Shown here: piece after piece, positions 10,123-20,455 of the stretch
How positions within the stretch are numbered: the first letter of the stretch is position 1
Layout: each line of letters starts with the position of its first letter
Assembly (NCBI GenBank): GCA_022494885.1
Contig: JAGVSM010003735.1
Coordinates: 97,333-161,332 of the forward strand
Direction: 5' to 3'
Length of the DNA: 64,000 nucleotides
Source: Micrasema longulum
Taxonomy: Eukaryota > Arthropoda > Insecta > Trichoptera > Brachycentridae
Notes under the pieces: model-generated
Database searches by the model: none
Seen by the model: the letters and a program-made list of their open reading frames with translations, nothing else
Told to the model about the DNA's origin: nothing
Program-made: the position numbers and the translations under genes

Positions 10123-10548
10123 TATAAATTTGTATAAACCACTTTAATTTAGAGCTATACTTCGACCGGTTTCGAGGTTACTACCTCATCGTCAGGAATT
10201 AAACTAACTTATAATTACTCGCGTTGCTATTTAGATTATAAAATATTGTATAAAAGAGACAGAAAAATATAAGAAATAGAGAGAAAGAAGATAAAATGAA
10301 TCATAACAGGAACATTTTCAAAAGAGGACTCGAAGTTTAATTTAATTGATTATTTATTTTTTGAAGTTTTTGATTAATTTTATTTTCTTTTTCTTTCATT
10401 CTTTCATTTTTCTGTCTCTTTCATAAAATATTTTATAATTTAAATATCAACGCGAGTAAATATAAGTTAGTTTAATTCCTGACAATGAGGTATTAACCTC
10501 GAAACCGGCCGAAGTATAACTCCAAATTAAAGTGGTTTATACAAATTT
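10123..10548. mobile_element. Foldback element with about 170-bp arms carrying hammerhead-like motifs
   Basis: The left arm (about 10123-10295, from TATAAATTTGTATAAACCAC) is complementary to the right arm (about 10378-10548, ending GTGGTTTATACAAATTTTAA). The tip includes AGAGACAGAAAAATATAAG and its complement. Each arm holds CCTGAC(G/A)ATGAGGT…ACCTCGAAACCGG, followed by (T/C)CGAAGTATA. No ORF. The arms diverge moderately, so insertion is not recent. See findings for the fold of the left-arm minus strand. Confidence 0.75.
10155..10203 (-). ncRNA. Hammerhead-ribozyme-like motif (candidate)
   Basis: On the minus strand: CTGACGA (10195-10189) fits the CUGANGA core. A stem GAGGT/ACCTC with loop AGTA follows. 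GAA (10173-10171) comes next, then ACCGGT as a minimal stem III ending in U, then C (10164) as the cleavage-site nucleotide. Flanking TTTAATTC and GAAGTATA pair at 6 of 8 positions as stem I. One extra T sits between the core and stem II, which is not canonical. The right-arm copy (+, 10470-10525) has lost core bases (CTGACAA, GGC). Activity is unproven. Confidence 0.35.
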
Positions 10549-11065
10549 TAAACATCTAAGTATAAAATGTCATACCACAAAGTGAAAAATGGTTTTGATA
10601 ACATTAAAATACGATTCTGTCCGAATCTATTAAAAATGTGTTTCCACGATTTATTTAACGTCGAATTTTGTCTGTAAACTATAAAAATAAACGAAAAATG
10701 TATCGTTCATATGACACAATCGCCCGAATTTCTTTCTCTAACTGTGTCGGCCATTTTTCATGCTAAGCACACGCCCCGGGAGCTACCAAAACCCGAACAT
10801 CGCACCTTTTTCCCGCGTTTTTCGTGCAACGTACAAAAAAAGACCTTCGTATGTTTTCAAATACGGAAGCAATCCGATTTCGCTAACCCCATCTTAGCGT
10901 TTTTTAAACATTTTTTTGTTTATTTCATTTGAATTTTAAAATACATGAAAATATTTTTATGCGGGTGTCGAATAATTATTGTATTGAGTTTTGCCAAGTT
11001 TTTCTTATACATTGTAAATAAGTTTTGAAGCTTATCTATTTTCAATTATATAACTCTGTATTTAA

Positions 11066-11190
11066 TTGGTGTGACAGGGCTTTTGACTAATTATTAGCTG
11101 GTTTAAGTGACTACTTTACAAATTATATAGCATTCACCATGTTGTCGTTATTTATTTTTAATGAATAAAGGTTTTAACTTTTGAATTTAA
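11066..11190. mobile_element. FB foldback MITE, short diverged fragment
   Basis: GCTGGTTTAAGTGACTACTT, GCATTCACCATG and AAAGGTTTTAACTTTTGAA match the FB arm and spacer. Confidence 0.45.
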
Positions 11191-11397
11191 AAAAAAAGAT
11201 GATTTGTGACAATACATGAAGATAAAATACAATAATTGAAACCCCAGAAAGGATAAACTTAGTACTAGAAAATATAATTTTGAAAACAACTATTGCCATT
11301 TATCATTTATCAATGCCATCTCGAATTTCTGTCTTTATTACGGCAAAAGAAGAGGTCACAAAATATTAAAAAATGTACTGTTTGGTATGCATTTATT

Positions 11398-11740
11398 ACA
11401 ACAGAGAGCGAAAACATTTTTTAGAAGGAAATATGGAAGTCAAGGCATTTTCAAAGTGTATGACCTGTGGCAGTTTTTTTAATGTTTTATTTATTACTTT
11501 TTTACTAAACACTTTATTCATTATGAACACCTCACAGGGCAGAATCCGTGTAGAGGCCGTGTAAGTGGCAGCTTCACACACTGTAACATTCCCCATGCTC
11601 CCTATTTTTAAACACCCCCATTTCCTCAATTTTTTCATCTGTTGACTTTTACGAAGTAAAAGGGCTGAAACCTTTATCCACGGGGGTGAGATTCAGGGCC
11701 TGTAAACATTTGGACATACTCAAAATATTGCGTCTTATTT
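11398..11740. mobile_element. FB foldback MITE, one-armed copy with outer terminus
   Basis: Contains ACAACAGAGAGCGAAAACAT, GGAAGTCAAGGCATT, CTTCACACACTGTAACATTC, TTCATCTGTTGACTTTTACG, AGGGCTGAAACCTTTATCCA and the terminus GGACATACTCAAAATATTGC. The copy carries an internal insertion at about 11470-11535. Confidence 0.65.
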
Positions 11741-12360
11741 GTTTTTTTGTGATAATATTGACTGATCAAAAAAAATGAAAATAATTCAAACATTTTTTTT
11801 ATTTTTTAATTGATTTTTAAATAAAAATTCCTTACACAAGAAACGGGAAGCTAATGTTATTAAATCTTATTTAAATATGCCGGGACTTTTCCTTTTTTTT
11901 AAATTAAACATTTTAGGCAAATTTACACCTGATGCAATTTTTAAAAAACTTATAATATTAAGTAATACGATTTCTGTTACCACTTTTGGTACAAAAAAAT
12001 ACAAAGGTGAATATGTGTTTTAGTTAACGCGCACTAAACTTCGTTATTTTACAATGCTTTTATGCACAAATCTACATTGCACATCCGGCCGACATCTTCC
12101 GGTTCGTGGAGTGCTTCCGAAGCTAGGAAGTGCAGCGGATAATCCGACAAATGTCCCATCCTCAGGGTAGACAATTCAGCATGTGTCCGGAGATAAGAAC
12201 AACCGTACTTTTACGCTGTCTCGTTTTGCTGAAAAATGTAACGTCCTAGGGTTTTATACATTTATTTCAATGGCATAATGTGAATGGGAAAAGAATGTTT
12301 TTTTTAAAATAAAAGAAAATATATTTATTGACGTAGGTGATTATCACATTATTCGCACTT
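11741..12360. other. Unassigned DNA including a higher-GC patch
   Basis: 12083-12200 is clearly richer in G+C than its surroundings (CATCCGGCCGACATCTTCCG…, TCCATCCTCAGGGTAGACA-like text). No frame or repeat family was recognised in it. Confidence 0.4.
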
Positions 12361-12553
12361 GTCAGGAGGATTTTTTGAAGTTCGTGGTGTACATATATAA
12401 TCCGCGCGACCTGTAATGTTAGCATTTTTTCACGTCCTTTTTTTTTATCTTAGATATTTATTCAATTTTATACGATGCGAAAAAATGCTTCCATAACAGT
12501 TCGCGCGGGTTACATAAATATGTACACCATGAACTTTGAAAGATCCTTTTGAC
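12361..12553. mobile_element. Short foldback (hairpin) element, arms about 74-77 bp
   Basis: The left arm (GTCAGGAGGATTTTTTGAAG… GTGTACATATATAATCCGCG… AGCATTTTTTCAC) is complementary to the right arm (GCGAAAAAATGCTTCCATAA… CGCGGGTTACATAAATATGT… AGATCCTTTTGAC). The loop of about 43 bp is AT-rich. As RNA or single-stranded DNA it would form one long hairpin. No ORF. Confidence 0.7.
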
Positions 12554-12796
12554 ACGTCAAAGCGTCTCCAGAGTACGATACCATCTGAGCGGGGAACACG
12601 GATATTCTGTGTTAAGTACGTGGAGTTTCAAGTTACACACTAACATTGAATTCGAGATATTCTGTACTTTATGGTAGTGGGTGACATAATATGTGATATG
12701 AACCCCGCGAGACCACTGCAGAGTTATGTCCTTGATTTTAAAAATTTTGTTCATCCCTTCCTTGTTTTCGGACTTTAAATAAATACGTTCCATTTC

Positions 12797-12892
12797 ATTT
12801 TTATTTTTATTTTTATTTTTATTTTTATTTTTGTTTTTTTTTATTTTTATTATTATTATTATTATTATTATTTTTTTTTTTTTTTTTTTATT
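12797..12892. repeat. Simple repeats (ATTTTT)n, (ATT)n and poly-T
   Basis: Six tandem TTTTTA-type units, then about nine ATT units, then an uninterrupted T run. The minus-strand frame across it is low-complexity (Lys/Asn and Ile runs) and is not a gene. Confidence 0.9.
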
Positions 12893-13175
12893 AATTGAGG
12901 AAAAACAACCGTTGTTACATAAGAATACAAAATATAAAAAATAGTACATACATCCAGTTAAAGTTTTTCACAAATATAATGAGAAAACATGTTACACAGT
13001 AAAGAGAAAAATAATATATTATATAAGACGTGAGAAAAAAAGAGCTCGTAAGAAGGTTAAGGAATGAGGAAATAGAGTGAAGGAGTGGAGGAGAGGGATT
13101 TTCATAATATACTTGACCAATTCAAAATTTTGATATTACAATAAAATAAACATAATTAAAGGAACATAAACTTGT

Positions 13176-13436
13176 TCATCATCATCATCAGCCGTCTCTT
13201 GTCCAATGTTGAACATAGGCCTCCCCCTTTAGTCTACATATTTCCCTATCCTAACCCAACGGCATTCAACCACATCCTGCAACTTGTCTTATGTCATCAG
13301 ACCACCTTGTCTGAGGCCTGCTGACACTTCTTCTACCCGTTCTGGGTCGCCGTTCCAGGACTTTTTTGGTCCATCTAGAGTCTGTGATTCTGGCTATATG
13401 ACCAGCCCAGCTCCATTTCTGGTGGGCAGCCTTAAC
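13176..13436 (-). mobile_element. RTE-like LINE 3' end with (ATG)n tail
   Basis: The minus strand encodes WSWAGHIARITDSRWTKK, then WNGDPERVEEVSAGLRQGG and RGRPMFNIGQETADDDDE. This matches the conserved C-terminus of insect RTE-type endonuclease/RT proteins (KWRWAGHIARMxDxRWT… GRPxxRWxDD… WxxxGEAYVQxWT), ending in a (CAT/ATG)n microsatellite tail at 13176-13190. It has stops and is 5'-truncated. Only about 260 bp survive. Confidence 0.75.
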
Positions 13437-13744
13437 TTAAGATAAACTTGTTACTCAATGACAAATGTTTCATTTTTTCAATCTTGTATTAAGTGAATAT
13501 CTACTTGTGTTTTTTTTAAGTCAAACAAAATAAGGTTGGAGTCAAATAAATATGGTGAGTTGAATGTCAGTTTCAGAATGTTGTTTTTTATAATTATTAT
13601 TAAAAAAATGATTAAATGGCTACTAATGATTTTCATTTTATATAACAGTCATTTATTTCAATTTTTGTACAACAATTTTGTATCAAAATTACGTATGCTT
13701 TTAGTTATTAGTAATGTTTATATAACTTTTTAAATTTACTAAAT

Positions 13745-13840
13745 TTCTCTTACTTTTTTCTTTGTACAGGAAAAACAAGAAACCTGCTGACAAGCTGGTT
13801 TCGCGGTTAAGTGGGTTTCATTATATTTCCTATTATATTT
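13745..13840 (+). repeat. Dispersed repeat shared (inverted) with 49370-49450
   Basis: CCTGCTGACAAGCTGGTTTC then GCGGTTAAGTGGGTTTCATT matches the reverse complement of 49375-49445. It includes the GAAACC(A/G)G word seen in several foldback elements here. Confidence 0.55.
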
Positions 13841-14022
13841 TTCTGATCATGTTTTCCTTCTAAAATAAAAAAAAAAACAAAAAATGATAATAACATGTGA
13901 AGAGCCATTTTCGTAATATAAATACCTCAAGGGTGCTTAACAAAGTGATTCTTTTAATAAATTAGATTAGTTTACATTTTTTAAATTTGTATTGTTTATG
14001 ACTTATTCAAAAGACTTAGAGA

Positions 14023-14495
14023 ACTAGTGGGTTTTAAGTTTTTTTCTAAAACCCTTAAAGTTTCGCACTTCTGCTAGGAGAGCACTCCGTGCCATTGGTC
14101 CTGCGGCCGTTAATGCACGTTCATCGAATTTAGTGCGCTGAATGCGTAGAGGTATAATAACTTATTCTCTCGCCGTAGAAGTAGCTGATCTAAGCGTAAG
14201 ACATATGCCAATTTGTTCACCTGGAATGCAAATTTCTCTAAAATATTCCAGAGCAAAGTTGTGCATTGAGTTGTATATAAGCCAACTTTTATTCCATCCT
14301 TTGTGAAAAACGTAGCCAGTGTAATTTCCAAAGCAGTGGATTGATATGACTGAACTTAGAGATTCCAAAAATAAGTCTCGCAGCACTATTTAATACAGAC
14401 TGTAGGCGAGTCATTTTGTTCATTGATCCATCTGCATAGATACTATTACAATAATCGACTCTAGACACTATAAACGCATTTATTATTGAAGGGCG
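14023..14495 (-). pseudogene. CR1/L2-like LINE, C-terminal part of the RT ORF (frameshifted)
   Basis: The minus strand reads INAFIVSRVDYCNSIYAD, SMNKMTRLQSVLNSAARLIF, GISKFSHI, LLWKLHWLRFSQRM. After frameshifts it continues ERALTAAGPMARSALLAEVR and NFKGFRKKLKTH, then a stop. This is the thumb/C-terminal pattern of CR1/L2-type LINEs: SRLDYCNSL… LQxVQNxAARLI… HI…LHWLPVxxRI… KFG(D)RSFxxxxPxxWN… FKxxLKTHL. The RT palm (YADD) is not included. At least two frameshifts and stops show a dead 5'-truncated copy. Confidence 0.8.
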
Positions 14496-14664
14496 GCATC
14501 AACTGGCAAATTTTTGCGTATGCATTTAATTTGTCTCAGCTAGTAGAAGCATCATTTTTTTTGGCGTTGGTCTATTTACATATATCTCCTTGATTTCTTG
14601 TACCCCATAATAGAATCACATTACATAATATATCGTTAATATTTAAAGCATTAACTTTGTGGTC

Positions 14665-14831
14665 AAACATCTATATTCCTTTAATTCTTTCATCTGTTGA
14701 TATTATTATATATTACCTTCTTTCAAATATTATTCATATCTGTTGTAATATGTTAATATAAACAGCTCCCCAGGGATTTGAATCCAGTCCTTGTCTTCAA
14801 AAATTTGGGCAAACTCAAAATATTGTTGAAA
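14665..14831. mobile_element. FB foldback MITE, right-arm copy
   Basis: CAAACATCTATATTCCTTTA, TTCATCTGTTGAT, CCTTCTTTCAAATATTATTC, AACAGCTCCCCAGGGATTTG and TTGGGCAAACTCAAAATATT keep the right arm and outer terminus. Confidence 0.65.
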
Positions 14832-15235
14832 ATAGAAATGTTATTTCATCAACTTCTGGATTTGCATCCGTCTGCCTCTGATGTACAGATATTTTTTACT
14901 GTATTACTTCTCGAATTGTTGGAAAATGCCAACACCCAAAATAAGTACTAGTACATTCATCCTTGTAGAACACATCCTATTTGCTTACAAAAGGAAGCAG
15001 TAACAGCGGAAGTGAATCTCTTCCGTGTTATACCGGATACAGAGCGATAGCGTCACACGTGTCATTTTATGTCACGTGTTTATTTGTTGACTGATGTTCA
15101 AACGAGATTTTTCGTTGTACACCACTCTGATATTTCAACTCATTGTCAACAAATTATCTATTCTACAGACGATCTCATGTTAAATATTCATATATAAATG
15201 TGTTTCTAAAAATATTTTAAAATTTATTGTCACAA

Positions 15236-15298
15236 TACCATATTAGAACACAGAGGAGAGCATTTTTGAGAAAGGAATATAAAAGTCTAGACTTTTAT
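15236..15298. mobile_element. FB foldback MITE, short arm fragment
   Basis: AGAACACAGAGGAGAGCATT then TTGAGAAAGGAATATAAAAG and TCTAGAC match the inner arm. The copy is abruptly truncated. Confidence 0.5.
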
Positions 15299-15299
15299 A

Positions 15300-16170
15300 C
15301 TATTTATAGAGTTTATTAACTGTCGTTCGTTTGTTTGTGTTACTAATTTGTGCAATGTCTGACATTCACTTTCTGCTAAATATTGATTTTTGTAAATCAA
15401 ACGAGCGGAAACCTTTAGTTGTTACTATTAAATTTTAAGTAATTAATTGAGGTATTTAGCTCCTTTTGTTTTTTGTGTCAAGAATTTACGACTATTTTTC
15501 ATTTGTTTTTTAGTAAATTTAGAATTTATGAATTATTTCATTAATTCTGATTTTGCTTTTATTTAAACTATTGTTTTCTTTAGTGGAAAAACGTTCAAAT
15601 TTCCTGAATACAATTTTAAGATAAACATAATTGATAAGACCCTGCAGAAAACAAAAGCAAGGTACAAATTAGTTGCAGGTATAAAAAAATACTGTTGTTT
15701 TTTTATTTAATATTTCAGTGTGTTTAATTATTTCAAAAGAGCACTTGCGTTTTTATAATTGATATAAACATTTGAATTTTAAATTCTCAACGATTTGTAA
15801 ATAATTCACTCTCAATTCAACTCTCAAAATCAAGTGAACTACTTTACAAATCATTCAAAATTCTCCCAGTTCAAGGAATTTTGTGGTTCTGCATCATTTT
15901 AAAGCAGTATCATTATATTTTTAAAATTTATTAAAATAATAATCACAATACTCTCAAATTTGTGATGGTTTAATGATCACTAAAATTAGTAATAAATATG
16001 GTGGTAGAACATTAAATTATATTGTACCTTACATTTCTAATTTTATTCCTACTGACCTTTGATTTCATAATATATGTATATAATAAGAAAAAAAAAGAAC
16101 TTTTCTTTTCAATCATGAGTTTTTATATTAATGTTTTATGAATTATCTGTTTAAATTTGATTTATACGTA
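15300..16170. other. AT-rich intergenic DNA
   Basis: No gene, RNA gene or shared repeat was recognised. Confidence 0.4.
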
Positions 16171-16173
16171 TTA

Positions 16174-16197
16174 TAAATATATATATATATATATATG
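16174..16197. repeat. (AT)n microsatellite
   Basis: A short uninterrupted AT dinucleotide run. Confidence 0.85.
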
Positions 16198-16299
16198 TGT
16201 ATTTAATTTTTTTATAATATATTTGTTTTTCATATTATTTTTTTTTACCAAGCGGATACAATCTAACTACTGCTTCTTGTTTTGACTGTAATTGTTAAT

Positions 16300-16563
16300 A
16301 AAAATGATATTTATTTCAAAGTAGGATTAATATTTATGAAGATAATTTTCACTAACAAGCCAAAAAAATGGGCTTGGTGAGGTTTTGGTATTTATTAGGT
16401 GAACTTCTTTTTCATGAATCTTAATTTTTGTTCATGTGTACTTTTAGAATTAAATAAATACATTAAAAAAAATAAACAATAATATGATGTGGGGTTGAAA
16501 GGAGTTCGAACCTCGGACATTTGATCCGTAAGTCCGCGACACTAACCACGAGATCACGACCAA
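16300..16563 (-). mobile_element. tRNA-derived SINE, type C, full copy with hairpin in the body
   Basis: The minus strand starts with a tRNA-like head: box A-like CTCGTGGTTAGTGTCGCGG and box B-like GAGGTTCGAACTCC (16550-16505). An AT-rich body follows, holding a hairpin formed by CACCAAGCCC and GGCTTGTTAGTG (16346-16375). The hairpin and its flanks recur at 24180-24290 on the + strand, and the head recurs at 39595-39660 (+). The head would supply an internal RNA polymerase III promoter. Confidence 0.65.
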
Positions 16564-16611
16564 ATTGAATTGTCAATTAGTCATCTATGTACTTACCTAT
16601 TTAATTGTTTT

Positions 16612-16792
16612 TTTTTTGCACCAAAACAGGCCAGGAGGCCCAAATAGTTGTGAATGGTGAATCACAACACAGAACACCCAGGGTTGAGAAAAATCACATA
16701 ATATTTTTTTTGTGTTTTCACCGGAAATTGAAACCGAGACCGAAACCTGTGCATGTGTCAAATGTCTTAACCATTACACCACAAAGGCCGCT
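16612..16792 (-). mobile_element. tRNA-derived SINE, type A
   Basis: The minus strand begins GCGGCCTTTGTGGTGTAATG, with GTTAAGACATTTGACAC, then the box B region, a body with TATGTGATTTTTCTCAACCC, and AACTATTTGGGCCTCCTGGC, ending in A-rich sequence. The same order occurs at 30414-30590 (+) and 63545-63770 (+). Box B is degraded (GGTTTCAATTTCC), so it is probably transcriptionally dead. It sits next to the type C SINE. Confidence 0.7.
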
Positions 16793-17504
16793 TTAAAAAA
16801 AACAATGCAAGCTTAAATGTGTACAAGTTAAATAAATACAATAATATTCTAATATATAAGTAACAAGTTTTTTTGGGTTTGGTAGTTTAAAAACCGCGTT
16901 TCTGAGATTCGTGTTCTTATAAAATCATAGGATTTTTCTAGAATACAATAATTTTGTGTTTTAATTTAAATATCTATTTGTCATGCAATTTTTTTGTTTA
17001 ACAATACCGAAGCTTAGCTAGTATTTATTAATCTCAGCCAATTTCTATGAGAAAGCAAACGCAACAGATTTATATATTAAGTGAAAAGTAACTCTGTTCG
17101 TTTTCATCAGTAGGATGAAACCATTACAGGGGGTGAATTTTCTTAAAAGATGGGACATTAGCTGGTTACAGCGTAAAAAGATTTAATTGTCCGCTGGTCG
17201 GCCGACTTTTGGGTCCGATTAAACTCATAACAAAGGAATGGCAAGCGAAAACCAAAGCCAAAGAGTTGAGATACTTAAACTCCAAGATAATTATCATAAT
17301 TAATACCCGGTAAAATCGCTACGAAAAAATTCAAATGTTATTTCAATCAGGTTGAAAGAGAAAAAGTTTTTTTCTGACCTTGGGCAAAAAGAACAAAGCT
17401 TTGTTGTAAAATGGTGTTCGCAAGCCTGATGTTCAGATGAAAATAGTCAAATTCTGTAAGGTAAAGTAAAAATCTACGAAGCATTTTTTTTATTTTAATA
17501 TCTT

Positions 17505-17570
17505 CCTAGGATGTAAAATCCAGCCTTGTCTACAAACGTTTAAACATACTCAAAGCATTGTTGATCAAAT
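17505..17570. mobile_element. FB foldback MITE, outer terminus only
   Basis: CCTAGGATGTAAAATCCAGC, CTTGTCTACAAACG and AAACATACTCAAAGCATTGT match the FB tail and terminus. Confidence 0.5.
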
Positions 17571-17604
17571 AAACTGGTATAAAATGATGCAGATATAAGA
17601 AAGG

Positions 17605-17897
17605 GTCTCTAAGATGGTTTAGTCACGTAGAACGAATGGACGACAAAAGAATGGTAAAACAAGTATAAATGGCGAAAATGAACGGTAATGTGAGACGAGG
17701 ATGACCAAGGAAGACGTGGCATGATCAGATAAACCAAAATCTTAAGTCTGGTCATGTCAAAAGCAGACAGAACCGAAGGGCATGTATGACAAGATGTATA
17801 AATGTGGAAGAATCTAGGAATATATGCCAGGATAGACGTGTGTAGCGGTCCATTCTCGAGGGGAAAATGGCGTGATGGTAGTAGTAGTAGTAGCGAA
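17605..17897 (+). mobile_element. LINE 3' end with (GTA)n tail
   Basis: The + strand reads LRWFSHVERMDDKRMVKQV, then RRG*PRKTWHDQINQNL, CMNVEESRN and ILEGKMAW, the C-terminal module of insect RT ORFs (LRWFGHVeRMdxxRxxKxx… GRPrkTWxD). The copy ends in a (GTA)n microsatellite at 17877-17896, as LINEs of this type do. It has stops and only the 3' end is kept. A related piece is at 47035-47200. Confidence 0.75.
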
Positions 17898-18047
17898 AAA
17901 ATTGAAGATCTTGGCTTCCAAAGGTCTTAAATATTTTTGGGAAAATATAATTGATTTTAGAACACGTTGAAAGGTTTCAAGGCAGGCGCCTTATAGCGAT
18001 ATTCGAGGTTTTCAATAAACAGTAAAAACAATAAATCGATTATGTAA

Positions 18048-18430
18048 TTCAACAATATTTTGGGTGTGTCAAAATTTTTGTAGAATATAACTGGATTCAA
18101 CTCCCTGTGGAGCTATGAATATTAACATATAAAAATAGAGTTGAAGAACATTCGAGAGAAGGTAGTATAGAAGTCTAGGCATCTACAAGGCTTATGAGTT
18201 GTCATTGGCTGGTTTAAGTGGTCAAATTACACGCTGTGAAACATTAACTATTCTGCCCATATTTGAACATCCATATTTGATCAATTCTTCCATCTGTTGA
18301 TTTGTGTAAAGTGTATCATCATTGTCTAAAGTGACCACTGAAACTAGCCAATGACAAGTCATAAGCCCTGTTTATGCCTGACTTTTATTTTACCTTTTAG
18401 AAATGTTTTTCATCTCTGCGGTAATATGTT
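18048..18430. mobile_element. FB foldback MITE, near-complete copy
   Basis: The left terminus CAATATTTTGGGTGTGTCAA and ACTGGATTCAACTCCCTGTG are followed by the arm (AGAAGTCTAGGCATCTACAA… GTCATTGGCTGGTTTAAGTG), a short spacer (AACATCCATATTTGATCAAT) and the inverted arm (AAACTAGCCAATGACAAGTC… TTTTCATCTCTGCGG). The right outer tail is lost at the junction with an AT-rich sequence. Confidence 0.75.
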
Positions 18431-19480
18431 TATTATTATTTATTTATTTACAAATTTATTGCAAAAAAAAATATATATCTACTTAATAACAGGGAATCTA
18501 TATAAAACTAATTAATGTAAAATGAAAACGGAGTGTTCTCTGTTTATGATAGTCTCCATCTAACATGGCACAGCCTGTTCTAAGATAGAGATTTTTTATC
18601 TTTAGAGCGTAAGTAGTCCTATACTAATGAAACAATAATATAAAAAAGAAAAACTGAAACTACTTAATTATAAATGCCTAGCTAATCAAATGTAAGAAAT
18701 TAAAAATCATTATAATACAAATATAAAGTGTTTATATGTGCCAAGAATACATGTTACTTAAATATAAATAACATAGTATAATATATAATAAAACAAATAT
18801 AAAGCAATGAACTACACAAAAATATAAATAATATGTGTACTAATTATATAAAGTACTACGTTTATTGATTTACATATATTTTTCAAAAAAATCTCTCGCT
18901 ACACATACACTTTGCAATTGCTGAAAATCATTATTTTTATCTTTCGAAACATCCACCTATATTTATTCTATATCTACATAACAAAATCAAAACAATGAAG
19001 TCAAGATGAAAACCCCGCAAAATTGCAATTGTTATCTTTATTCAAGCGAAATCTCTCCATTTTCCTTATGTTATTGTTTTCCGCCACTTCTATTCCCACA
19101 TCTTATCTTAGATCTCCACTCTAGCACTTTTTGCCCCTAACGATCGTCATACTTTTTCTAACTTTCCTATCTTTGCGAGTTGGTCTGCTTTTTTAGCGAC
19201 GCTGACGATAAAAAGTTGATATTGAGATACTTTACTTCTCAATCTCTAACTGATGGTCAGTTATTGTTGGAAATATATTCAATTAAGAAATTAGCGATCT
19301 GTGTAAGTATGAAAAACCTTAAAGATAATGAAATCCAAAAGAAAAGTAACTATGAGATCAATCATTTTAATGATTATACTGTGCCGTGCGTTTTATCATA
19401 AAATAAAAATTATATAGGTACAAAGTAAACATCTAAGAATTAATAAATAGTAAACATGGCGAAATTCAATCATTTAAAAT
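18431..19480. other. AT-rich DNA with a LINE 3' UTR-like start
   Basis: 18431-18620 resembles a LINE 3' tail in minus orientation: a TTTATTTATTTA start, then CTAACATGGCACAGCCTGTT, comparable with CTGCCTAACAAGGTACAACC at 55125. The rest is unassigned. The 73-codon + frame at 19180-19401 has no recognised motif. Confidence 0.35.
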
Positions 19481-19481
19481 A

Positions 19482-19783
19482 TAAACATATTACAACAGAG
19501 ATGAAGAACATTTAAGAGAAGGTAATATAGAAGTCTAGGCATCTACAAATAATTGAAGGAATGTAGATGTTCAAATATGGGCAGAATGGCAAATGTTACA
19601 CAGTGTGTAAAGTGGCCACTTAAACTAGCCATTGACACTTCATAAGCCCTGTAGACTTCTATATTACCTTCTCTTAAATGTTTTTTATCTCTGTTGTAAT
19701 ATGTTATAATAAACAGCTCCCCAGGGAGTTGAATCTAGTCCTTGTCTACAAAAATTTGGACAAACTCAAAATATTGTTGATAT
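19482..19783. mobile_element. FB foldback MITE, well-preserved copy with shortened spacer
   Basis: Has ATTACAACAGAGATGAAGAA, GAAGTCTAGGCATCTACAAA, TGTTCAAATATGGGCAGAAT, GTGTAAAGTGGCCACTTAAA, CCTGTAGACTTCTATATTAC, CAGCTCCCCAGGGAGTTGAA and the terminus ACTCAAAATATTGTTGATAT. The central palindrome is reduced. The sequence is very close to copy 1 at 1941-2328. Confidence 0.8.
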
Positions 19784-20275
19784 ATAATATTTCTAATAAT
19801 ATGTAGATATTTTTTTTTTTGCTTTGTAATTTTTTAAATTTATTTTATATATTACTGTTTGTCGTTATATATTTTTTTTAATTCACATTTTTATACCTAA
19901 GTACTTATAAATGTTCAATTTTATCCATATTTTTATTTTCTTCATTACGCAACGTTTTTACTTTCAATTTTGCATTGTAGTATGTTTTTTGATTTCTATT
20001 TATTAATTAATATTTTTTTTGCATAATTTAAATTGAACATTGGCGGGCTTATTGCCTATTGATTTTTACATGTCTAAAAAAATATTGTGTTTTTTTATAT
20101 ATTTTTTTTAAATTACTATTTTTTTTTTTTTTTTTTTGTTTATTTTTCCATACTGTTACATATTATGCATATATTAAAATACATATTTTATACATTATAT
20201 TTATTAAACATTAGAAGAGAAAAAGAGAAAAATACATATTCTAAAAATAAACATAGCCTTAAATTTGGAAAAAAT

Positions 20276-20307
20276 GCCCACAAAGACTTAAACGTCTGAG
20301 CGTGGGC
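20276..20307 (-). other. Stem-loop in the LINE 3' UTR
   Basis: GCCCAC (20276-20281) pairs with GTGGGC (20302-20307). An inner AGAC/GTCT stem (20284-20287/20294-20297) closes a short loop. Its position downstream of the ORF fits a structure recognised by the element's own RT, as known for several LINE families; that role is inferred. Confidence 0.55.
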
Positions 20308-20455
20308 CATTCCTTTTTTATTGTTTTTGGTGAATTTTTTGGTATACAAACACAAATATGACAATGCCATTAAAATCATACAGAAATAACAGGAAAATTA
20401 CATAAACAATGTAATTAAGACATCAAAGTTTAGAATATGCTGTTGTACGACTCTT

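Noticed and set aside
12557..12949. 130-codon minus-strand open frame
   Set aside because: Its centre is a Lys/Asn and Ile run encoded by (ATTTTT)n and (ATT)n repeats, and the rest overlaps a foldback arm. It is low-complexity read-through, not a gene.
13176..13200. Short CATCAT array as a CRISPR-like or satellite repeat
   Set aside because: It is the microsatellite tail of an RTE-like LINE; there are no spacers.
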